Origin: Cloeon dipterum
Taxonomy: Eukaryota > Arthropoda > Insecta > Ephemeroptera > Baetidae
Length of the DNA stretch: 64,000 nucleotides
Assembly: GCF_949628265.1 (NCBI RefSeq)
Contig: NC_088787.1
Location: 28,944,501-29,008,500 of the forward strand
Direction of reading: 5' to 3'
A program made the position numbers and the translations under genes. The notes below the pieces were generated by a model. That model saw only the letters and a list, made by a program, of their open reading frames with translations. It did not search any database and was not told the origin of the DNA. Of this stretch, positions 37,519-51,100 are shown one piece after another (within the stretch, counting starts at the first letter, position 1; every line of letters begins with the position of its first letter).

Positions 37519-39942
37519 GTAAAAAAAATTAAACGGAAACTTAAAATTGGTGAAGTGAATAATGTTCTCATTAACCGTTGTTAATTTATGTTAGTTGAAC
37601 TATTATGTTTTTGCAGTAATCGCTGCACTGTGCGCGAGTCACAGATTTGTTGTCAGGACACAGAGTGGGATAATTGCATCCTGACGGGGTAAGAAAATTG
37701 GTTGCAAAGCTATAAATCAAATCTGATCTTAAGTAAATATATCAGTTCAATTTGCTACACTTTAGCCAATTAGACAGAATTAGCCACAGTGAGTTTCGCA
37801 ACGTGTTGGTGTCTGCTGCAACTACTCTCTATCAGCAGAATGCATTCCTCCTGAGTTCGCAATAATTGGAATGCATGACAGCCGTGCATACCCGTTTTGT
37901 TGTTATTGCAACCAATGCAAGGCGAGGGAGTATTGTCATCGACTCATCGTGCACATTTATGTTGCACTAATTTTATCTGCATACCGACGGAATAATTAAT
38001 ATCGAAAAGCGGCGCGGTGGAGAGGATGAGTGGGTCGGCGTGGCTCTAATTGAAACGGCTGATGCCAGCATAATGATTATCAATTGAAGCCACACCCATC
38101 GAGTTGAAACGGGGCCAAGTACTCTCATTAAGCTTCTCCAGGTCCAATGAAAACGAGGAAAATGGCTAAATATGAACTCCCTCTTCTAGTAAGGTTGAGA
38201 GCTTTCATTAGTGTTAATGCAATTCATCCTTTCTGAAGCATCGCATCACGAGGTTTGGTGCAAATTTATCCTATTCCATTTTGAAGCATAAAATTGCGAC
38301 ATGAACAGCTACCATTCTAATTTTGATTCTCTTATTGAGCACGATGGAATGGTGAGAACTAGAGGCTTTTTATGCTATGAACTAACGGAAGTGAATAAGG
38401 TATACTGGCAATTTACACAATACTTATAATGAATTAAATTATCACAAAATCATATTTTTTTAATTTAACCACGAAAAAAATTAGTTTAAAAAATATCAAG
38501 CAATAAATTCCCTAGTGGAAAACACGACAGAGGAAAAAGAAAATTCATTTTTTCACGTCGCTTCACATCTGCAACACTTTTTGCCCACTCCTGACAAAAG
38601 ACCGAAATAAGTCTGTCATCTGGAATAAAAAGTGGCGCCTTATTTGATTTATCGCATTCTTTTTCCAGTTTCATATCGAAAGAAATTAAAATCGCTGAGT
38701 TGATTTATTCGGCACACAAAGCCGAGTTTTTGCTAGCGGCGCATTAATTAATTTAAAAGGCTGGAATCAGGACGGTTGGAGGCGCGCAAAAAGAGGGTCA
38801 ACCCACGACACGCACTGTAATGGAGTGGCTGGAAATTGGAATGGTCGATGCACAAACGCTTTTGGCAACTGCAGCCGCAGAACATTTGCGGATTCTTTTC
38901 TGAAAGAGACTAAGCGGCGCAGCTCTAATTTGCAAAATGCGTTCCTTGGCTGTAGTTGCGTAAGCGCGAAAGCAGTAGTTGTTTCGTCAAATCGAAATTA
39001 GGCCGAGCCGGAGTGCTTCATGCTTGGCTTTGTGAACAAACTGTAAAAAAATCAATCTGCTCGCTGTTTTACCAAGGCCCTCAGCAGAAGAGGGAAAAAT
39101 GTTTTATGAATTCGCCTCTGCAGAAATTTCAATTACTGCTTTGCCATTGATGCGAGCACATTGAGGCAGTCGACGTCGTCGTCGTCGCTGCCGTCGTCGT
39201 TTGCCGCTGTTTTATTTATGGAGCAAAGTTTCGCATTGTGTCGTTCGCTCGCGCACACGGTAGGAAATACGGCTTCTGCTGCTTCGCGAGGACAATTCCA
39301 AGTAATGGGAAACATCTTTGATATATTTTATTGGCAATAAAGCGTGCATCGCCGAGCGCGAATTTATCTCTCTCCAGCTCCCTCTCCTCTAATATTTCAT
39401 GAGAATTAAATTGCTCTTGCGTCAGGTCGTTTGTTCAACTTCGCATATATATTCGTGGAAAGAAGAGAGCGAGAGAGCGAGAGAGAGAGAAAAAAAATGC
39501 TAGCCACTTAGGAGAAGGTTTCATGTTCCACATTGCGGCCGAATTAATTACAGCTAGCAAAGCCGTACAAAAATCCGGCGCAATTATGAGAGGTGGGTGT
39601 AGAAATGAGAGCGAGCTGCAGTGATGAAAAAGTAATTCGAGAATCGCGATATCACGTTAGCAATCAGCGCTCGGCCAGAGAGAAAAGAAACTCGATGTAA
39701 TTGGCCACAAAAATAATTTATCCTTCGGGCTCCCACCGGGATGAACGGAGAGAGAAAGTTGCCCACTTTCGGTCCCTGAAGAAAGCGTGGCGTGCATCGT
39801 TTTTTCTATCTATCCAAAAGAGAAAAAGAAAAAAACTAACTACGCGGAGGGGGTGCGAAAATGCGTTGGGAGGGTTGAAAGAGAAGGAGAAAAAGGAGTA
39901 GCAGAGAATATAAAAATTGGCTCCTACTGGGTGAGTCCTCAC
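37519..39942 (-). other. dpr last intron, 5' part
   Basis: Intronic on the minus strand, with no exon recognised. It contains a run of GTC/GAC triplets at about 39171-39200 and a GAGA-rich tract at about 39461-39490, both simple sequence. The block at 38690-39000 is GC-richer and could be regulatory, but shows no specific motif set. Confidence 0.6.
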
Positions 39943-40111
39943 CGTTCAGCACGTGCACCATGATGCTCTTGGGCTGCGCGTTCGACGGGTTGCACGTGTA
40001 CTTGCCCGAGTCGGAAGACTTGGCCCGCTGGATGAGCAAGAAGCTGGTCGTGGTTTCACCCTTCTCGGTGATCACGCTCACACCACCCCGCGTCGAGTCG
40101 TAGCTTATGAT
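39943..40111 (-). CDS. dpr: Dpr-family Ig protein, exon encoding second half of Ig domain 2
   Basis: On the minus strand the acceptor CCAACAG precedes ATC at 40111; the donor is GTGAGG at 39942 and the exon ends in phase 1 within the glycine codon of HVLNG. It encodes IISYDSTRGGVSVITEKG, TTTSFLLIQRAKSSDSGKYT, CNPSNA and IMVHVLNG. These are the family-specific strands of the Dpr membrane-proximal Ig domain: the YDS(T/P)RGGVSV(I/V)TEKG segment, the DSGKY(T/S)C motif with the second disulfide cysteine, and the closing VHVLNG. Dpr proteins are synaptic-specificity receptors that bind DIP partners through their first Ig domain, which is not in this exon. Reading the frame past the donor gives an unrelated tail, so splicing is required. 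Confidence 0.95.
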
Positions 40112-43100
40112 CTGTTGGAAAAAAAAGACACGGCAAACGTTAGAAAGAATTACAAACAACTTCGTAGTGCTACTTCAAGTTTGTCGCTAGAAACAAGTAC
40201 TCAGAAAAACATGAGATATACTCCAAGGAATTGAAATAAAAAACACCTTTCATAACAAGTATTTTAACAAGATTGTTCTATAAGTTTCGCTCTTATCTTT
40301 GTCTTTGATTGAAATATCGCTTTGATGGACAAGCTAATTGTAAGTTCATCATGTATCACGTGAATATTCAATGGGGTATTACGCTAAAAAGCGATCTACA
40401 ATATTGATGTCCATCGAGTTTGTCAAAGAACTAACGCAGATGACGTATAAATTCATATTATTCATTGTCTCTCTATGATAGGATCACAAAGCTAAAAAGC
40501 AGAGTTGCACGTAATCAACGCTTACTAAAAATAGCGGTAACAAAGCACTCCATTTTATGGATTCGCCATCACAAAATTTTGGCACATGTAAGGCTTGTGT
40601 CAACGCAACTTTCCATTGTTTCCACCCGCATAGTTATTGATGCGGTGTCAACAGGCCATAAATCCTATTTCCTTGTACCAACGGCCGGCTCTAGTTTTCA
40701 AGCCGCTTATCGCTGGAAAGCTCGCGCATGTCCAAAAATTTACGGCAATCGCAGCTGTCAGCTTAGAGAGAAAGAATTTCCCTTCAAGAAGAAAATATGA
40801 GGTCCCCTTGTCTCAACAAAAATATTTACCAAACCGCCGCGCAACACTGTTTGTGTAACAGCAAATTCATCTCTTAACATATTTTAAATCTCTTTCATGC
40901 AGTATGAAATATAATAGATATTGAACGCGCCCAGTTTCCTTACACAAGCAAGTGAATTCGATTAAATAACAGCCCGCTGCGTCGCACCTTGACAGATTCA
41001 ATGCAAAAAACTGCTTTTATTGACAGACAAAATGACTTTACAGCTTTGACAGCGAGATGAAGTCGATTTTATCAGTATTATGCCTCATTTTATTTTCCAA
41101 TTTGCGTCACGCTGCCTTGTATTTTCTCTTTACATCAAGTTTGTATTTCATAAAACAACTTTTTGTGCAGAAATTCCCTCGAAAATTGAAGCATGTGTGC
41201 TGCTTCCCAAATGTTGTATTTAAAATAAAGCAGAGCGGTAGCAGGTGCTCTGTGTCACTTAACAGTCCGCGAAAATCGACCTACTTTTCCGAGGCCACTG
41301 GGCTGCCGTCATGAGGAAAAAAATTTGGCAGGCAATGTTTTGGCGTCGGACGCTCTGCGGGGCCGTATTTCATCATCAAAACAAGTCATAACACACGCTG
41401 TCAGCCACAACATGCCAGAATGATAATAGCTATTTACCAAGCCCCTTCCCCCCCCTCTCTCTCTCTCGCTCTCGTTATTTATTATTCTTCATCATTATTC
41501 TCGCATTGTAATTGTGTGAGAGCAGAAATATTAAGCACATTAAGCCGTCGCCGGGATCATGCGTGTGCCTGCCGACGTCAAGCCCGCCCGGTTGCATACG
41601 CTGGCAGGCGCCACACGTTACACACATCATGCGTTGCTTGTTCATCCCTCATGTGAATGTGGGTGTGCAGCTGGCGTTTTAATGTCTTTTGCTTATCACA
41701 AGCAACAATAAACTCATCATCATCATCCTCATCATCATCGCAGCACCGTGTTTGCGGTTAATGAAGCCGCCGGGTTCATTGTGCCAGCAATGAAGGTCAA
41801 GGCTTGCAAAAGTGGAGTATATGCACGCTCTAATAAGTCAGGAAGGCAATTCGCTAATTGAATCTGACTTTCATGCTAATTGTAAGTCGCCATTGAAACG
41901 AGCGTTTCATTCAATCTAAAAATTAATGGAATTTGCTGCTGATGGTTTGTGAACTTGATCGATTCTAGCTGTTATAATTTTCAGAACAGAAGCACCTGTC
42001 ATACTCATAAATGAAATTTATTTCAAGTTTCACAAAAAGAGATTTATCGGTTCATTGATTAAAATGTCAGTGAAATTAAAAAAGTATTCGAATTATTATA
42101 GCGGTCAACTACCCTTTAACGACGCTTTTGTTGTAGCAGTGTTGTTGTTGTCCCGTGTATGATAAAATTCCTTTTCAACATGCAATTTTCAAAGCTGTGA
42201 TTTCTGTGCCAACCATTCTTGTATAATATGTATGACGTTCTATAAAACTTGAGGCAAGCACGCAATGATAACGCAGAAAAACTTCACTGTCCAGACCACA
42301 TTCCAGCGGGGAAATGAGTGTGTATAAAATGTGTACTACACTCTACGTCTCCGCATAACCATTATAAACCTGGGCACGCGTGCGGCATATTCCATTATTT
42401 TTTCCATCCCCACGTTCACAAATTTCGATTTAAAGTCACAAGTTTCCGAGGTGGGTCGTAAAAATGAAAACAAAATTTAAAGCGTGTACCTGCTTGCTTG
42501 CTGGAAAACCGGGAATTTGTGATGCTAAATGCATATGTTCGGCCGTAAAGTCGCCGAGAAGCATCATGCTGGGCAAATTAGTGCTAATTTAGTCGTCGTC
42601 GCTCTCGTAAACAAGATGAGCGTTAAAAGCGGCCCAGCATTTTTTAGCAAAACGCAGACGACTTGAGTTGCTTTATTATTATTAAAACTCGTAAAGTGCG
42701 AGAGCTGGAAAAATGCGATTACGTGATGCTCTTTTAAGGCTTGTTTACAGCCAATAAAAATGTTTGCGTGCGCGTGCATCAACACTCTCGTATACGTCAC
42801 TGATTTTTCTTTCAGACTCACGCAATTTTCAAAAGGAAAGTTGCTGCTCGCTTAACACCTAATGTGTGAATTGAGAATCCAAGTGGAAACTTGTCGGACT
42901 GAATGACTAAAGTTAAACTAAACGAATGTCAGAGCACGTTGGCGAAGAGCTTATAGCACGCGGAGAATATTATTTGAAAATCCCCGACTTTAAAATAAAT
43001 TTTGTTACTGTCCTCAGCGTCAAGAGAGAACATTTTCACTCTATCATTTTGCATAGAAATTACATCCAAAAATCCAAATTTCAGTGCCTGCCTAACATGA

Positions 43101-43269
43101 TTGTCCTAAATAATATCCCGTCCGAGACAAATTTAAAAACGTTGATGTGTGCGGCTTTAGCCGTCGTAAAATGATTCTTGTTAAAGGTACTCTGAGCAAA
43201 ACACAAATTACAAGCCGCGCGAAACCGCAGCGCCGGAGTTAGTTAATTTGAATATAAGAGAGAACTCAC
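40112..43269 (-). other. dpr intron between the two Ig2 exons
   Basis: About 3.2 kb of intron, phase 0 at both ends. It has no recognisable exon. It contains a CAT/TCA-rich microsatellite at about 41712-41740 and a CT-rich tract at about 41448-41475. No transposon ends were noticed. Confidence 0.7.
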
Positions 43270-43397
43270 CGCATCATTGTGGTTCCAGAAAATGTAGGCT
43301 GGAGGCTCTGGGCTGTACAGCACGACGCAGGTCAGGTTGATGGTGCTGCCGCGGTCTATATACAGATCCGGCGAGCCAATGATGTCAGTCGTCGGCT
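43270..43397 (-). CDS. dpr: Dpr-family Ig protein, exon encoding first half of Ig domain 2
   Basis: On the minus strand a TAG acceptor precedes 43397 and the donor GTGAGT starts at 43269. The exon is 128 nt: two bases complete a split codon, then 42 codons end in phase 0. It encodes PTTDIIGSPDLYIDRGSTIN, then LTCVVLYSPEPPAYIFWNHNDA. The pattern (G)SPDLY-D-GSTINLTC-SPEPPAYIFW-H-D is the start of the second Ig domain in Dpr proteins and supplies the first disulfide cysteine and the core tryptophan; the partner cysteine is in the exon at 39943-40111. The other two frames are not open through the exon in a way that makes sense. The exons for signal peptide and Ig domain 1 should lie at higher coordinates and were not found in this window. 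Confidence 0.94.
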
Positions 43398-46300
43398 CTA
43401 CAAACACAATGGCAACAAGCGTAAGAAATCAGCCTAAGGTGCGCAAATTAAATTTCATTGGAGAGCATATATACGGGTTTTGCATAAACAAACGTGTAAA
43501 CAAAGTACATATGTGAGATTGCGTTTGTCAAATGACCTATGTATTCATATCATTTTTATTGGTAAGCTAAAAGAATAAAAAAACGTTAGAGGGTCAAATT
43601 ACTGGTCGCTCAAGGCTTGGGATTTAGAGCAAAATTGGAAACTATGGTAGAATAATGAAACATGAGTTGAAAAAAATAAACAACGTACAAAAAATGGTTC
43701 TGCCTGTTCTACTCGACGGCTGTAGGTTAATTTTAAAGAGGAAATTTTTTGCACGTTTCTGTGCGCTGGGCAACACACTGCTTCGGCTTTTAAGGCAATT
43801 TTTTATCAATTAATCTCGCGTGCGTTTATTTTTCAAAAATCTTTCATAGTTGTAAAAAATAATTATTTAAATTTTCACTTCAGAGCCATAATATGACAAT
43901 GAGTTACAAACTTAATATTTGATTCCATAATAATATACATATTGTTTATATGTCAGGAGAAACAGCTAATCGCATTAATCATTCATCATCCAGTAATTTG
44001 TAGCAGTTGTGTGATAATATATTAATTCCCTGTGCATTTCCACCATTATCATTAGTGCCAATCGGGAACAAACACAGATGGTCGCACCATTTAGTCGCAG
44101 ACGTGTTGAATTGAATGAATACACAATCAGACGAACGCTTGTAGTGCGACAAACGTTGGAAATACATGTGTGGGCTGAATGCTCTCGTACATCTCCAAAA
44201 TTATCTAAAGTAAAGGGTCCGCTTAATTTTTCTCAAAGTAGAATTCAGTTGAAGGGAAATATTAATGATCTGTAATTTCTGGTACCCTTCTGATTTTCTG
44301 TAAAAGAGACTTAGAGGAATTTAAATTGCAACTGTTCAGTCTCTCTCTAGTTTTAGATGAAATCTAATTAATTGAATCCACATTGACGATTTCATCTGCT
44401 AAAAAATTAAGACAGAGGCAGATAAATGATTTCCTTTTCAATATATAAGAAGCACTTTATCAAATTCAAAGAAAACGCTGCATGACTGCACATATAAGCT
44501 GACGCGAGGAGTATAATTGCAAATTGGCACGTATGTTTGCAGTGCAGCTTGGCCGTAAATTACCAGCGTTTTATAAAGAGAGGATTCCGGCGACAAAACG
44601 AGTGCATGCAGCGCAACATAAACGAATCAACTCGTAGCTGTTTGCAAAATTGTTTCATTAGCAAGCCCCACAAGTTGGTTCCGTGTTAAAAATGCTGTCG
44701 CGCACACACAGAGAACAGCGTTTGCATACCCGGCCGGCTAATTAGCCAGTGGTAATTGCACCCTGCGCGAATCCATAATCGCCGGGACGATGCAAGTGTT
44801 CGATTATTGTCTGCTCGCTGCGCACATAATATCCGACCCATTAGCCGCTGCTAATTACACTCCTGGGCACCCCTTTGCACATATCAAACCGACTCGTCTC
44901 TTCAACACCAATGCAAATTTTGTGTGCTGATGCAACTTGGTTGGTGCAGCTCAATTTTTTACCACGAGAAAGGATTTCTATGAATAGTAGTATATAAAAA
45001 ATTTCAAATAGGTTCATGCGTAAGAATTCGTAAAATTTAACCTCCAGCGTAGATCTTTTTTACCAGATTCATGAATTTTTTTACCATTTTTAACAAATAT
45101 ATTGCCATTTTTAATTTAAATATTATTGAATATTTCAATCTTGAGATAGAAGTTTTAACATCTTAATTTATTTTCAATTCTTCACTACTGATTTAAGAAA
45201 GTTTTTTATTTGTAAGTATGCATAAATGTATATATACACACCAAAAGTTTTTTCCTGAGTTTCTCTGCAAACCTGAGGTCAATCCAACAGGAATATCCAA
45301 ATCATAATTCTGGCTTCGTAGCGACGGGGAAATATCCGAGAGTGCTCATCTGCTTCTCTTCCTCTCTTTTTTCGTGACAAAAATGCGTCGGCCCAAAAGA
45401 GACGTCGGTGGAACCCGAATATCGCGTGCGTGCCGCGCCCGTCCCCATGACACGGCGAGTGTGAGCTGGGAAAGAGCGCGGTGCGTGATTTATCGCCCTG
45501 CTCAGCGAGGACGTGAATTTCGTGAAAATGTGTGTACATTTCCGCCCACCACGCAACTCTCGGATCAAACGCATGCAAATTTAAAACGCCCAAAAGTAAT
45601 TTCAGCGCTCGACTAATTTTCGAGCGTGAAATTTCCTCTTCCTGGAACGTTGTAATTCACCACATTTGCAAGTCATTGAATTCAAATTGGAAATGTATTT
45701 TTAAACGCGAAACTCATTGGATCATTAACCAAGTCGCAGTATATTTCGGAAATTGCTCTTGCATTATGTGTCTGCACAGCTGATGGAGCTTGTCACTGCA
45801 TTAAAATAAAATAGAATGAATGAATAATTTAATCAACCCAAAGAGCGTAAAATAACAAAAATATATGAACTGTGAATATTCAATTTTGATGCCCAAAACT
45901 TCGTTGTTTGGAGTTTTGGCAGCTTTAGAGTTCCCCTGCAGTTCCGCCATTTTTAATTGCTTATTGCTGAATTTAAATTATCATATAGGAAGCCCTTTTT
46001 ATTGTTTCAAATGTAATTTTCCCCACCTATTAACAACAAAGAATTATTGTTTTTCCTATAGAAATTTCATATGTTAAGTGCAATTCACGTTTTAAATTGA
46101 AAAAAAAAATTTGAAAAGAATGTTCTTACTCTTCTTACATGGGATTTTAACCCAAGTAAGGATACCAAACTCCAGGACAGACATTACAATGTCATACATT
46201 TTTGGAAAAAGCTGAAAAAACGCTAAAATGTAACAAATAATATTAGTCCTTGGTGAACAAACAATCATGAGGAGCGCCAAAGAGAAGGAGGTTTGCAAAG

Positions 46301-49300
46301 TGCGCGTCTCGTGTTCCCCAGAGTGCAAAGTGTGCGCGTGTGTTTATCTGCCTTTGTCAGCGGACGGTATGAGCAAGGGCGAACAGCGCGAGCTCAGTTG
46401 AGAAATAAATAATGAGATTTTTTTGCTTGTACGTCGAGTACTTGCGATTGTCGCCGCGACTGCTGTAAAAGTCGACGTGCACGCCAGAGTGTCTTCTTTG
46501 CAGCAAATGATGAGACATTTCTTTATTTTCTTTTCTTTCCTTTCAGGGACGCTTTATTTCAAGGGTTGCATGCCACTCAAACAGTTTCGAATTTCATAAG
46601 ATCAGAGGAATGAAACTAATATATAAAATAGTTTGACGCGAAATCTAATCTTAGCTGCAACACATTTTCCAGAAGCGCTGTGAATGGCAATAAAATACTC
46701 ATACCCATTTTATTTCAGGCATCTGGGAAATAATTTGAGTTGAAAAAACGCTCAGGAATCGATGTTACACTTTACTTTTTTATCATCTCGATCTGCTCAT
46801 CTAACTACCCTGAAAGCTGGTGCTCTCGGTTTCTCTGTCGGGGGATGTCAATTTTTGTCGACCGATAATGAAATGCAATTAATAACGGAGAACAGAGATA
46901 AGAAAGCGCGGAAGACACGATGATGAATGGCGTTTAATGAAATTAGTGAGTGCGTGGCTGGGCAAAAAGTGGAGCAATTTATTTCCGCCAAGCAGGCAGG
47001 CAGGCTCTGCCAGTGATAAAAATAGTACATATACATTCTTCCAGCCGGTCGAGACCATATATCCGTCGTCGTCCGACTCTCTTATCTGCCGAGTGGGCCG
47101 CAACTGTCAATGAATTTCCCGGCAGCAAAAACACAGAGCTAATCTGCCACACTCTGATGCGCGCCACTTTTCATTTGGAAATGCCTCTGTTTTTTTCGCC
47201 ACGCCAACACAACTGCACCGCTATATTTATAAGTGGGTTATCATGGCAGCTGAGCTTTTTCATCTCCTACTTTTTCTCCCCCGCCCGCGCCAGATATAAA
47301 GCTTTTGAATGAGTGATACAGAGCAGCAGACGAGGAAATTGATGGTCTTCACGCACACGCACCAATTCCCTGCCGATCGACAGTCGGCATCTTTACGGAG
47401 ACATTAACCACATATCGAGCTAAGCAGATTGATCCTGGCATGTCCATTTCCATTTTGAACATGTCTAATTCACACAAAATAATTTTTTTGATAGTTCAAT
47501 ATTAGCTCCACCATTTTATTTATTCATTTGTCAAGGTGAGAAATAAATAAAATTGTTCATAGTCCATTGGTCAACAACTTGCTCCCTGACCAATCTAATT
47601 TTTTTTTACTATAGCTCTAAAAAATTGATGAAAAATCACCCACAGTCCAAATTAGTTCTGGTCCAAGTGTTGCAGAGTGAAACTTTTTCTTTAGCAGGGA
47701 AAGCACCAAGATCATCTTCTGTGGTCTGACCCAGAAAAACTTATTTTCCTATTTGGCATTCGTGGTCGGTGCAAAAAGTGCGAATCTGGCTTATTAGAGG
47801 CAGTCGCGGCCGTATCAATAGGAAATTCGTAGACAGCGAGCGCGGCAGAGGTGATTGAATTTGGTCGTCTCTCGGGCGAGGTGATACTGAAAAGCAGGCT
47901 GATTGCAGGTTTGCAAACGCCCGTTGCTCGGCGGGTTGCGTGATTTCACTGCGCAAGTAGCCGCCTGCCGTGCCCGCCTCCAGAGCCTGCAGGAGACGGA
48001 AATCAAAATTCCGTTCAGCTTTTGCGCAAAGAGGCATGACGTGCGAAAACAAATTCAATAAAAATCGGTCCTAAATCAAATTTATTCCGAGTCATGGAGC
48101 TTGTTGGGCGGCCGTAAAAGCAAGCGTGTCACGGGCGTAATGTGCTGATGACGCATAAACATTGGCTGCCTGCTGTATAATCCGGATGAGAAACTCGCCC
48201 GTCAGTCCCACGTCTCTGGAGGTTCCAACAGCCGGCCAGGTCGCGTGGGACGCACGGCAAACCCTTCGAGCCTGGCTCGCAATTTACATTTCGCAGACGA
48301 TTTTTTGCCATTGTGCCACAGTCAAGTACAGGAGAGTTTGTCAAACTGCTGTAAACGGACACGGAAAAATATGAAATTTTAATTCAGCTGGGAACCACTG
48401 GACGTTAAGGTCAAATTGTAACAGAGAAGTAGTTTACTTTTATTAAACCTCTGCTTCATCCGAAACTAAATTTAACACACGTACTTAGCAAGGCATACTA
48501 AGCTCCACATTTATTTTCAGATATTCTGGATCATCTAAAAGCTTAAATGGCTGTAAACTTTCACAAAACATTTCAACTTGAGGGGATGGGCACTTACAAA
48601 ATTATAAATTGATTGCCAGCACTCTTACTCGTACAGTCCGTTTCGGGAATTAAACGCTCATCACTATACTTCGGGGAGCATGAATTTTCAACGGGTCAAT
48701 CTCCAATATTAAGCCAACCGGGGTTTAAGCCGGAAATTTGCAATTTCTTAAAAAATAGTTCATCCTGTTGCAAGGCATTATTTTCACATAATCATACAGA
48801 AATCTCAAATTTACTGTTTCATCTTTAGCAACAAATTAATCCGAGGGCCGAAATTTGCAAACATAAACGCCAGGAGAGCAGCCTAATTGCGTGCTCTGTT
48901 GTCATCATTCATTTTCCTGGACAGGAGTATTCATCAATAGTGACACGGCTTTAATTAACCGCAGGCAGATTATTCCACTTAGATAGGCAGAGGATGTCTG
49001 CGTTTTATCCCGTCTGCCGCGCGCTGGCTGGTCGAGCCCAACGAGTGCAGACTTTGCGAAATTAGCGTCTAGTGACAGGGCTGATATTAAGTATGAACGT
49101 GATCCTGCCGCCCGACGGAAATTTGCATTCGCGGTGCAGCGCCACCTTGGGGAAAGGCTAAATAACGTTGCTTGCGTCTCGGCTAAACTCGCCGAGAGAC
49201 ATCTTAAATTATACACTTTATGATTCTACGCCATTGGATGCAATCAAAAGAAAATGCGCTAGAGTATAAGTTGGAATGCGAAATAACAATTTGTTAGCGT

Positions 49301-51100
49301 CGTCATTAGCAGATTACTTCTCTCTCTCTGCAAGGCTTTTTCTCGAGCAGCATCAAATGGGGCCAGACAAACCGATTATCCCAGCTGGGAGCTCAGGGCT
49401 AGTGAGATTTTTTCCACTCTCAGTCTCAAACGGGGAAAAGTAATGAAATGACATTCTTTATACGTTCGTCGGGTGGATCCAAATAAAGCAGCATTCCCCA
49501 CGGTGGCTGAGAAAAGAATTCGACCCAATTAAAGTCTACTCGGCCTTTGTGAGAGCGTTGGCCGAATTGATCAACTCCCTATGCAGGTTTGTTTGTCCGT
49601 TAGCTCTTTTATCCCGCAGCCTGCAAACAATGTGCACTTTGCCGTGGTTTTCGCCCGACATCGCCTTGTTTTCTTTGCAGTTACTGCACTGCGGATTAAA
49701 ATGTTATTGTTGTTGTGTGTGGTGCTGGCGGTCTGCATTCAGACTTGAGACTTCTGCAGCAGGAAAGCGTTCATTAAAATCTTTGAAAGCTTTCAAAGGG
49801 ACAGTGTGGCGTCACTCTTCAAGCCATTGGAATTAAAAGCAGCTGCTGATTTATAAAGCTAACAAACAGAAGCAGCTATATTCTGAGGAGCGCTGCTTCT
49901 CCTTGCAATTTTGCTTGATAAAAGGAGGCCACGTGACCTTAATAACTAGCGCTTATTGGTAGCGGCTTCTACAATCGCTGCATTTCCCTATATATCACAT
50001 TTTGTGTTTTCCTTTGAACTCCACAAATAAGTCACCGCAAGGTTTTTTCCCTTTGACTCGGCTTTAACTTATCCTGCTGACCCGCCGCAACGAAAACGCC
50101 GGCAGACCTAAATTGAGTGTCGATGAGAGTGAATATTTATTTGACCACTTTTTTCTGCTATTTGAACCCCATCCAAAAGGATCCCGATTCACCCCATTGC
50201 TCGCAGATTTTGTAACTCTGTATCGCAGACAGGAAGGTCTTTGCCCGGCTAAATAATGCAAAAAATCATTTCTGCCATTCCATTACTCACGATCTTGTAG
50301 AAAATCTATCCCATTTCCTCTTCCTAAGACGATTTCGCCTCCAGCCAGCTGCAGAAAGAGAGAGTGTGTCGTGTGTTCTCAAGAGGGTCCAATCCTGCAC
50401 CGCACATTTTTTTTCTTTTTCTGCCGAGAATGTTTATTGCGTCATTTCTCTCATAAAAGAACCATATTCATTTTTTATGTTTCGCTCACTGAGCTCTCTC
50501 CATTAAAAATATGGGTCCATTTGCGGCGCCCGCCGCTGGATGGAAGAGCTTTTTTCTGCCAAACAACTCCTTCTCTTCCCTTTTCGACCGGCGAAGGTGG
50601 CGGAGTCCTTTACTTAATCAGCAGGCCGGCCTCAAATTGAAACTGATTTGGCGCTGTTGGTGCGCACACACGCACCAGTAAAAAGCCTGTCAATTTTTAT
50701 TGTGCCGCTGAAGTGGCTTTGAATGGGCAATACGGTGGTGGAAATAAATTCGCCGATTGAGCAGCCGAGCGCAACGCAGTGGCCATTTACTCGTCTTCTT
50801 CACCTCTGACCTCCAAAAGGAATGTGACTTTCTCCATCTCAATTTTCGGATGACCTTTGACTTACCGAACATAATGCATAAAAATGCTCGTCTACTGTTG
50901 AAAAAGCATTGTTTTAATTTAACTTTCTGAATATCATAGCAGTAAAAAACGGATAGCTGTACATAAATTGGACAATCATGGAAAATTGTTCAAGAGAAGC
51001 TCAGAAAATAATGTGTATCCTATTCAAGGAAATATCGTACATACATAAAAATGTATATTGTCCATTTTATATATACTTCACAGTGCCTTAAAAAGCATTT
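43398..51100 (-). other. Probable dpr intron, part 1
   Basis: No coding exon was recognised on either strand. It contains a directly repeated homeodomain-type motif block (44738-44865) and octamers at 44911-44918, 45573-45580 and 49121-49128. Many patches of unique, GC-richer DNA alternate with AT-rich DNA, as is common in large introns of neuronal genes. I looked for the Ig domain 1 core (a SWIRHRD-type motif) on the minus strand without success. Confidence 0.5.
44738..44865. promoter_or_regulatory. Candidate enhancer: duplicated TAATTA/TTAGCC motif block
   Basis: ATTAGCC-AGTGGTAATTGCA (44741-44760) recurs about 100 bp later as ATTAGCC-GCTGCTAATTACA (44840-44859); both are followed shortly by CCTG. 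The first copy overlaps the palindrome CTAATTAG at 44738-44745. TAATTA is the core site of many homeodomain proteins. Position inside a long intron of a neuronal recognition gene makes an enhancer plausible, but this rests on motif shape only. Confidence 0.35.
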
